From Tubulinosema ratisbonensis (Eukaryota; Microsporidia; Tubulinosematidae): a DNA stretch of 15,763 nt. Shown piece after piece: positions 9,728-15,763 of this stretch. Position numbers and translations under genes: made by a program. Location of the stretch: the NCBI GenBank assembly GCA_004000155.1, contig RCSS01000186.1:1-15763 (forward strand), read 5' to 3'. The number at the start of each line of letters is the position of its first letter. The first letter of the stretch is position 1. Below the pieces are notes generated by a model that saw only the letters and a list, made by a program, of their open reading frames with translations, was not told where the DNA came from and did no database searches.

Positions 9728-11710
9728 ATGATAATTTATATTCTGGTTTACCTTTTACATATAAGATGTAGTGAAGAACAATTTAAGGAGAAAGATTTTG
9801 ATCCTAAACACTTAAGTTGTAAAATGCCAAAGCTTATGCATTCTATTCCAAATAATGACAGTAAAATCCAGAAAAGGTCTGAATCATCTTCTTCAGAAGA
9901 CAATTTTATTCTCAAACACAAAATTAGGGTGCCAAAGAATGTTATACCTTCGATAGTGGAATTCTATAATGGCTCACGAGGAAGTTCCGCCTTAGAAAAC
10001 CCCCCTCATGATATACAAAAGGAACCAAATTTATCGTTAGAAGAGCCTCTGGATTTATCAATGAAATCTAGAAGAGTTAAAACACCAGAAAATTTTGATA
10101 ATTCGCCAAATAAAGAGACAAATTTATTTAAATCGCCACTCTTTTCATCTTCGTGGATACAAAAAAATCAAGTTGATGAGAATAATTCAACGGTGTTAAG
10201 CAGATTTACCCCACTAGAAGGAGTTAATATCGAAAGCAAAGTAGATCAACCCAAGAATTGTGCATGTAAAAGATCCTCGAATTTTACAAATCAGCAATCT
10301 AAAAATCTGCAGCTTTTAATACAAACAAATGAAAAGGTAAAGGCAAATATTCCATACTATGCTCTGTTGAGCAGTGATGTGCCTTCCACTAGGGATCTTA
10401 TTTTAAATTCATGTAATACTTCTAAAATAAAGTTTACTTCAAATATGAATCTTGAACATTCAAAAATATTTGATTTTCTTGGACAGCTAAAAGATCCAAT
10501 ACTAATTCAAAGCCTAGTTCCTTCTCAGTCAATAATGACTGGTCGAGGGAGAAATGATATAATTACATTTCTCAATAGGTTTACACTAACTTTACCTCTA
10601 AAAATTAATTATTCCGAAGTTATACATAAACTTGAAATGTTATACATGGTTTCTATTGTTAATTTGGTTTGTGTTTGCAACGGAGTCAATCGAGAAAAAT
10701 GCAGCTACTTTAAAGATGTAAACGAAACCAGAAACTTTTACAATTTAATATTTAATTTTCTTATATTAGAAAAATTAGACCTTAGGAACAAAAAAAATAG
10801 CTTTGCTGAAATATCAAACCAAGCTTTACCTCATTTTATGAATTATATCTCAGAATATAATGAATATATAAAACAATATTTTAGTCAAAGTGATAACATT
10901 TTTAATGATAAAACTAAAAAATACTATCTGCCTATCATTACAAGGCTTAGACAATTATGTATTTTTAGTTTTTCGACTGAATCAATCAATTTTTTTAAAG
11001 CATCTTTTTCTTCAAAATTAAACTTGGAATCAATAACAATTTTTGTAAAATTATATCAAAAAATAATCGAAACGGAGGAATTTAGAATTATAAATTTGAT
11101 GATACCTGAACTTGAAGAAGTATTAGGATATCTACTTTCCTGTAACCTTACCTTTAGAAATTTAAGAACAGTTCATTTTATAATCAGTTTTATCTTTTGT
11201 AAATTCCTATTTTTAGAAAAAAATATAGCAAACGAGATTAAAGAAAATATGTCAAATCACACTGAAACTTATTTGGATTCTCCTTTATTAAAATCATTCG
11301 TCACTAGTGTACAAACACTCTTGCTAACAGTTTTTACAGCAAGAATTGGAGGTTTTCGAAAAGTACAAACATTTTTAGTTCTCTTGTCAAAAAATTTTTT
11401 AAGCTATATTTCAGTTCGAAATGTATACAGAAAAGATTTTAAATCTCATTTTTTCATAAATTTTATCGAAGACCAAAACTTTTCTTTAGAGAATTTAGAA
11501 GATATTGTGGAATTTTATCAAGGCTCAATGTCGAAATGGTTTTTACAGCTCAACGCTTCTAGCTTCCCAGATTTTGAAAATGGAAAAGATTTTAAGCACA
11601 ATTTAATCAGCATTTTAAAACCAGAATATGAACAGGGAATTGAATTTATTTTTGTTAAAGTAAAGGAAAAGGTTTCAAAAGTAAAAGAATATTTTTTAAG
11701 AACAAAATAA
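9728..11710 (+). CDS. Secreted family protein, 660 aa, with CtBP-type PxDLSxK motif (paralogue B)
   Basis: Starts at the first ATG, 6 nt after CCC. Residues 1-14 (MIIYILVYLLHIRC) look like a signal peptide with cleavage near Cys14. Residues about 15-240 are polar and probably disordered: a Ser/acidic patch SESSSSED (51-58), SP and TP sites, and PLDLSMK at 107-113 followed by SRRVK (114-118). PxDLSxK is the established docking motif for the animal co-repressor CtBP. Residues about 244-660 form the family domain: HSKIF (244), NIFND (390), IPELEE (459-464), DSPL (517-520), KNFL (555), NFI (578). Offsets to the 662-residue paralogue fall from 9 to 4 residues, so the alignment needs few gaps. I recognise no enzyme or fold. 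The hydrophobic stretches near 480-500 and 524-540 occur inside the helical domain and are not convincing membrane segments. The protein is probably exported into the host cell; nuclear action is an inference. TAA stop overlapped by AATAAA. Confidence 0.85.
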   Translation: MIIYILVYLLHIRCSEEQFKEKDFDPKHLSCKMPKLMHSIPNNDSKIQKRSESSSSEDNFILKHKIRVPKNVIPSIVEFYNGSRGSSALENPPHDIQKEPNLSLEEPLDLSMKSRRVKTPENFDNSPNKETNLFKSPLFSSSWIQKNQVDENNSTVLSRFTPLEGVNIESKVDQPKNCACKRSSNFTNQQSKNLQLLIQTNEKVKANIPYYALLSSDVPSTRDLILNSCNTSKIKFTSNMNLEHSKIFDFLGQLKDPILIQSLVPSQSIMTGRGRNDIITFLNRFTLTLPLKINYSEVIHKLEMLYMVSIVNLVCVCNGVNREKCSYFKDVNETRNFYNLIFNFLILEKLDLRNKKNSFAEISNQALPHFMNYISEYNEYIKQYFSQSDNIFNDKTKKYYLPIITRLRQLCIFSFSTESINFFKASFSSKLNLESITIFVKLYQKIIETEEFRIINLMIPELEEVLGYLLSCNLTFRNLRTVHFIISFIFCKFLFLEKNIANEIKENMSNHTETYLDSPLLKSFVTSVQTLLLTVFTARIGGFRKVQTFLVLLSKNFLSYISVRNVYRKDFKSHFFINFIEDQNFSLENLEDIVEFYQGSMSKWFLQLNASSFPDFENGKDFKHNLISILKPEYEQGIEFIFVKVKEKVSKVKEYFLRTK

Positions 11711-11715
11711 ATAAA
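11706..11715 (+). terminator. Two overlapping AATAAA signals across the stop of the 660-residue gene
   Basis: AATAAA at 11706-11711 spans the TAA stop (11708-11710), and a second at 11710-11715 overlaps its last base. Overlap of stop codon and poly(A) signal is typical of compact microsporidian transcription units. Confidence 0.5.
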
Positions 11716-12901
11716 TTTTTTCGATGATATATGTCTTTAAGATTTAATATTTGATAAAGAATTAAGATTATTTTTACAATCAAAATCTATGATGGAAATT
11801 TATTGATTTTTATAAATTAACAATTCTTATGTGTACAAAATTATTTAATAAAACAAATCTTTAAATTAAAAAAGATTCGTTAGAACGTTTTATTTTCCAG
11901 AGAATTATTTCCTTTGAACCTTTAATATCGTTTTTACAGTGAAAAACATTGAATTTGCATATAAAAAGATCTCTTTGTTTTAATAAATTATTTTGACACA
12001 TTTCGCTTTGCGAATATGATAGGGAAATCTTTAAATTAATAAGTTCGATTTGAAATCTAATATGCTTTGTAATTTTTAAATTATATCAGTTTTTAAAGAA
12101 ATTTTTTGTTAAGATATATTCATTATCAACAAGCCTCTGCGCAATTTACTACCCTTGACCATTTTAATTTTAAAAATTATCAATGGATCGGAAAAAAGTT
12201 TAACACAATCAAAAATCTTTTATTTATAAAATATTCAAAATTTATGTATTTAACTTTTTGATCATTTGAAAATTTAATTTAACAACGTAAACGAAAAACT
12301 AACAAAATGCAGCTCTTAAACTATTTAATAATTAAAGTTATTAATTTTAAAAATAAATTACGAAATAAAAAACTCTTTATTTCCTCATAAAATATTCATT
12401 TTTAATCAGATCCATGCATTTTATTCAAAAATAGTTTTTCAAAAATAACATGCTTTTCTTGTACATATTGATATTAACTTCAATATTATAAAAAAAGTAT
12501 ACTTTTGGTTATCTTTATAATTTTTGTATAAAGAATAAATTGATTTGTTTTGATGTTCTTTCAAATTTATCGGCTCTTGAACAGTTAGTCAATATATTAT
12601 TTTGAAAAAAACAAAAAATTAATTAAGAAAAATTGATTTAAAAATGGAGAATCTAACGACAAAGGGCTATTAAATACTTTTTTGTATATGATTTGAATAC
12701 TTTATTACGCTTAATATGTAAAATAAACTGTAAAAGTATTTAGAAAATTCAATTTACTACTTTATTAAAAATAATTGCTTTTAAAAGAATATATTAAACT
12801 CAGGTTTTTTGCTAGAAGAAAGAAGCATATTATATTAAAAATCAACAAAATGTTTTTAAAAAGCATAAGTAAGAAATAAATCTGGTTTAAACTCTAATGT
12901 T
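11716..12901. other. AT-rich spacer; one unrecognised open stretch
   Basis: No gene with an ATG and a start signal. On the plus strand 12097-12261 is open for 54 codons but lacks an early ATG. Its middle is compositionally varied (HYQQASAQFTTLDHFN) and the local G+C is raised at 12125-12170. I do not recognise it. It could be a relic, possibly linked to the transposon fossil that follows, or a chance frame. The rest is low-complexity A/T. Confidence 0.5.
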
Positions 12902-13621
12902 ATGTTTCCAAACTGTTCTCTGAAGATAAACAACTGTATTTTGAGGAATAAATTATCGAAAATATGTTTTAATTTTCTAGAGTATTTATAAACTTAAGGG
13001 TATACGGCTGTCTTAGACGAAATAAAGCTATATTTTTAATGCGTTTAATAAGTAAGACAAGACTGCGGCTTTTGAATAATTTATGCTAACGATTGAAAAA
13101 GCAGTGATATAATAAACACTGCTCAATTGTAATTTTTATTTACGAAATCGCTAAAGATTATAATGTAACAGGAGACATCGCTGAATTAAAAATTTTATAA
13201 GAATATTAAAGGGAAAGATATTATGATTTGTAAAATTTTATAATTTTTGATCTTACGCGGGATAATTATTAATGTTATAACCGATGGTGCTTTAATATGA
13301 CAGAAAAGTTGTAAAAATTATTTAGAACTAATAATAAATAATTGCTAGGATGCAATATTACAAAACTTCTTACACAATTGCATTAACTATCGATAAATTT
13401 TTTGTCATAACGTTGTAGATCTGAATGATACTTTAGATGTTGTCGTATAAATAATAAATTTCATTCATAGAAATGCTACTAATCATAGAGCATTCCATAC
13501 ATTATTGCAAAGAAATGAAAATAAATATAAAGATCTAACTTATTTTTTGAACTTAGTTGGATAAGCTGGACAAAGACTATAAGCCTATTTAGGTTCATGT
13601 AGTATCTTGAGCTGTAACTAA
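12902..13621 (+). pseudogene. Decayed hAT-superfamily transposase
   Basis: A single plus-strand frame, interrupted by stops, carries the landmark sequence of hAT transposases of the type domesticated as ZBED5, FAM200 and GTF2IRD2. VITDGA at 13274-13291 corresponds to the conserved TDGA segment with a catalytic Asp. CINYR at 13379-13393 corresponds to the CIIHR segment. DTLDVVV.IINFIHRNATNH then leads to RAFHTLLQRNENKYKDL, matching the helix that precedes the conserved RWLS.G motif; here it is NLVG-stop-AGQRL, so the Trp codon has become a stop. Stops fall at 13298, 13334, 13394, 13448, 13553 and 13571. An upstream piece in the same frame (SLKINNCILRNK at 12917, VLDE at 13010-13021) fits the SLSNNTV..R and LDEST segments with the expected 32-codon gap. 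The gap from LDE to TDGA is longer than usual, so that part is less certain. No terminal inverted repeats were found. Confidence 0.65.
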
Positions 13622-14842
13622 TTATGTGAAAATATATTATACCATTTGTATTTTATTGAGTGGGTATTGTTACATTATATATAGAAGGTATAGCGATAGA
13701 TCATTGCATGTATTTCATATCCTTAAACAACAAAAAAGTATAAATTAAATAAAGATATTTTTAGAAAGCAAGATGAACAAGGTACAAAATAAGCTTGTTC
13801 TAAATTTTGAATTATACCACCTTTTCCTGTAGATTACATTATATATTTAATTATAATGCAAATAATTCTATGCAAGGCAGAGGCAGCTGATTAACAAGTA
13901 TTATTAATATCAAATGTTTTTGAGCTAAGATGTTGTTGTTTTTGTGTATTTCAAAACCCCATCATTAATATTTCTCTAATTTAAAGATAATTCTACTAGA
14001 ATATAATTGCAGTCCAATCTAAAAATATCTCAAATTCATTAGGTGCTGTGCTGAAAGTAATTGCAATTAATTTAAAAATTTTTATAAAAAAGATTATAAA
14101 TTATTTTTTTGGAACTCTCATCGTTTTTGATACGATACAATTTCCAAATCTATACACTTGAATTAGCAACAATTTAATTGACTAATATACAAAGATTAGT
14201 TTTTCTAAAAAAATTAGATAAATTTATTAAGATCTACCTAAAACAAAATTTGTAAATTTGTAATGATTTGCAAAAGCAATCATAACCTTTTTAGCATATA
14301 TTTTTGTTAAGAAACCTTTAAAATGAATTTTATTTAATCTAGACATATAAAAATAATTGCATATTAAAATTTCAACGCTTATTTTAAGGTATAATATTTC
14401 AATATCAGAAAACTTAGAATAATTAGCAATGTCTATGATATCCTAAAACAGAAATGATTTTAATATTAAAAAAAAGTACAAATAATTTATAGAATTTCTT
14501 ATTTAAAATATTATAATCTCTCATATTTTAAGTGTTTCAATTAAACATTTTACAAATATGAGTTGTTTTAAAATTTAATAAATTATAAATTTTTTACGCA
14601 AACTGAATATTTTTACTTAATATATATTTGAATAAATAATTTTAATGCTATATTTAAAAATACAAATTTTATCATTCAGTCCACTTTAATTTACTAAAAA
14701 TAAAATGGAAGTTGCTGAAAAAATTTACCAGTTCCTAATTAAAACAAAATTTTTATTAAAATATAATTTTTATTTATTTTTAATATTTTAAACAAATAAT
14801 CTTTTTTACAATTCTGTTTTAAAATCAAACCAATAAAATAAA
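13622..14842. other. AT-rich spacer before the zinc-finger gene
   Basis: The first few hundred bases (to about 13950) have slightly higher complexity and may contain the rest of the decayed hAT element, but no further motif is clear. A 28-codon frame from an ATG at 14705 (begins MEVAEKIYQFLIK) lacks the C-triplet signal and is not called. The remainder is low-complexity A/T. Confidence 0.5.
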
Positions 14843-14870
14843 TATTTAAATAAAATTAAACCCCTAAAAT
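14843..14870 (+). promoter_or_regulatory. TATA-like box and CCCC start signal of the zinc-finger gene
   Basis: TATTTAAA at 14843-14850 begins 28 nt before the ATG, and CCCC at 14861-14864 is 6 nt before it. This is the same geometry as at the two unrelated secreted-family genes, so it appears to be a general start architecture of this genome rather than a family trait. Confidence 0.55.
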
Positions 14871-15278
14871 ATGTTAACAAGAAAAGAAGGATTACCCACA
14901 AGGCTTCCTAAATCTTATTTAAACAAATATCGTTTAAACATTTCTGAACAAAAATCAGAAGTAAAAAATATTATAAAATTAAAAAAACCTCATTCTTTTA
15001 AGAATGAAGATGTAGAAAAAAAGCCTTATGGCTATAAAAAAGCTCCTTGCAAATTTTTTATAAAAAATGCATGTACAAAAGGAGATGCTTGTACTTTTTC
15101 GCATGAAGTAAAAGCATTTCCTTGCCACGCCTACCATCTTAGAGACAAGTGCCTAAGAAAGTATTGCAAGTTTTCTCATGCACCAATCACAATTGAACAA
15201 TTAAAACAGCTAAAAGAAGAGGAAGAGAAGGAAGATGAAACTTATCTTTCTTTATTTAAAGAAAATAACCATATATAA
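14871..15278 (+). CDS. Two-finger CCCH zinc-finger protein, 135 aa (ZC3H4/6/8-like fingers)
   Basis: The start is fixed by CCCC 6 nt upstream. The N-terminal 55 residues are basic and probably disordered. Finger one is C60-x7-C68-x5-C74-x3-H78 (APCKFFIKNAC to TFSHE). Finger two is C85-x8-C94-x4-C99-x3-H103 (FPCHAYHLRDKC to KFSHAP). The short linker and the KFSHAP ending, followed by a helix (IEQLKQL) and an acidic run (KEEEEKEDE), resemble the last fingers of the animal ZC3H4/6/8 nuclear RNA-binding family. Such fingers bind single-stranded RNA, so a role in RNA processing or turnover in the parasite nucleus is likely but not proven. Animal relatives are far longer and have three fingers; this is a reduced form, as is common in microsporidia. 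No signal peptide. AATAAA overlaps the stop. Confidence 0.88.
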   Translation: MLTRKEGLPTRLPKSYLNKYRLNISEQKSEVKNIIKLKKPHSFKNEDVEKKPYGYKKAPCKFFIKNACTKGDACTFSHEVKAFPCHAYHLRDKCLRKYCKFSHAPITIEQLKQLKEEEEKEDETYLSLFKENNHI

Positions 15279-15282
15279 TAAA
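15277..15282 (+). terminator. Polyadenylation signal overlapping the zinc-finger stop
   Basis: AATAAA begins on the second base of the TAA stop (15276-15278). More AATAAA copies follow within the A-rich tract. Confidence 0.5.
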
Positions 15283-15763
15283 TTAATAAAAAATAAAATA
15301 AAATAAAATAAAATTAAAATATTAAAATCTTGAATAATAAAACTCGAACAATAAAAATAAAATATTAAATTAAATATTAAAAAATTAAAAATATTAAAAG
15401 TTAAAAATTAAAAATAATAAAAATTTTTAAAGTTAAAATATTAAAATATTAAAAGTTTAAAATTTTAAATATTAAAAGTTAAAAATTTTAAAAGTTAAAA
15501 TATCAAGAGTTTAAAATTTTAAATTTTAAAATATTAAAAATTAATTATAAAATATTAAAAATTAAAAATTAAAAATATTAAAATATTAAAAATTAAAAAT
15601 TAAAAATTAAAAAATTAAAATAATAACAATTAAAATTATAAAACTAAAATTATAAAATATAAAAAATTAAAAATAATAAAAATTAATGTAAAAATTAAAA
15701 ATTAATGTAAAAATTAAAAATACAATTTTAAAATCAAAATATACAATTATAAACAATAAATGT
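15283..15763. repeat. A-biased A/T low-complexity tract to the window end
   Basis: Almost only A and T for about 480 bp, with A strongly favoured on this strand. It opens with several AAAAT units (about 15291-15315) and continues as irregular units such as ATTAAAA, AAATATTAAAA and GTTAAAAATT. Interspersed G and C are few. It looks like a decayed microsatellite with strand asymmetry. No gene or protein-like frame is present. Confidence 0.8.
15682..15719. repeat. Two perfect 19-bp tandem units
   Basis: ATTAATGTAAAAATTAAAA occurs twice head to tail (15682-15700 and 15701-15719) with no difference, inside the A-biased tract. This is a recent-looking local duplication, or a hint of how the tract grows. 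Confidence 0.8.

Noticed and set aside
12097..12261. 54-codon open stretch without early ATG
   Set aside because: Not called as a gene: no start codon or start signal, and no recognisable motif. It is noted in the spacer entry only.
8898..13697. Similarity between 8898-8918 and about 13676-13697 (TATAGAAG.TATAGC..TAGATC)
   Set aside because: About 19 of 22 bases match, but in a window this AT-rich many such pairs are expected by chance, and the flanks do not align.
1..15763. CRISPR array, rRNA or tRNA genes
   Set aside because: No regularly spaced identical repeats and no cloverleaf or rRNA-like G+C-rich blocks were seen; the tRNA check was by eye only.

Overview
The window looks like a stretch of a very AT-rich, gene-poor microsporidian nuclear genome (roughly four fifths A+T by eye). 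Four observations support this. Genes are intronless and separated by 2.6-3.2 kb of AT-rich spacer. Each intact gene has a C-triplet (CCC or CCCC) 6-7 nt before its ATG, the CCC-type start signal described for microsporidia. A TATA-like box lies only 28-29 nt before the ATG, so 5' leaders must be almost absent. AATAAA overlaps or directly follows every stop codon, and all stops are TAA. The sparse, AT-rich layout would suit a genome such as that of the mosquito parasite Edhazardia aedis, but the species cannot be fixed from this sequence alone.

Layout on the + strand: (1) 1297-2494, a broken member of a gene family, carrying only the C-terminal domain in three frames. (2) 5104-7092 and 9728-11710, two intact paralogues of 662 and 660 residues. 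Each has a signal peptide, a charged disordered N-terminal third and a conserved, helix-like C-terminal domain of about 400 residues. I do not recognise the domain, so this is probably a lineage-specific secreted family in tandem array. The three stop codons are spaced 4598 and 4618 bp apart. (3) 14871-15278, a small two-finger CCCH zinc-finger protein of the ZC3H4/6/8 type. (4) 15279-15763, an almost pure A/T, A-biased repeat tract.

The spacers hold fossils. 12902-13621 (+) is a decayed hAT-superfamily transposase, supported by several motifs in one frame. 2580-3612 (-) looks like the decayed 3' end of a Ty3/gypsy-like retroelement (integrase tail, then polypurine tract). Other open stretches (905-1111, 2970-3146, 3965-4195, 7403-7525, 12097-12261) are unrecognised and could be chance.

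The most interesting signal is in the secreted family. The 660-residue protein carries PLDLSMK at residues 107-113, a textbook PxDLSxK motif for binding the animal co-repressor CtBP, directly followed by a basic SRRVK stretch. The 662-residue paralogue has the aligned but altered segment IHDYSVK plus basic clusters, including KRKR. Taken together (signal peptide, nuclear-signal-like basic patches, CtBP-type motif), this suggests an effector exported into the host cell and aimed at host nuclear transcriptional repression.
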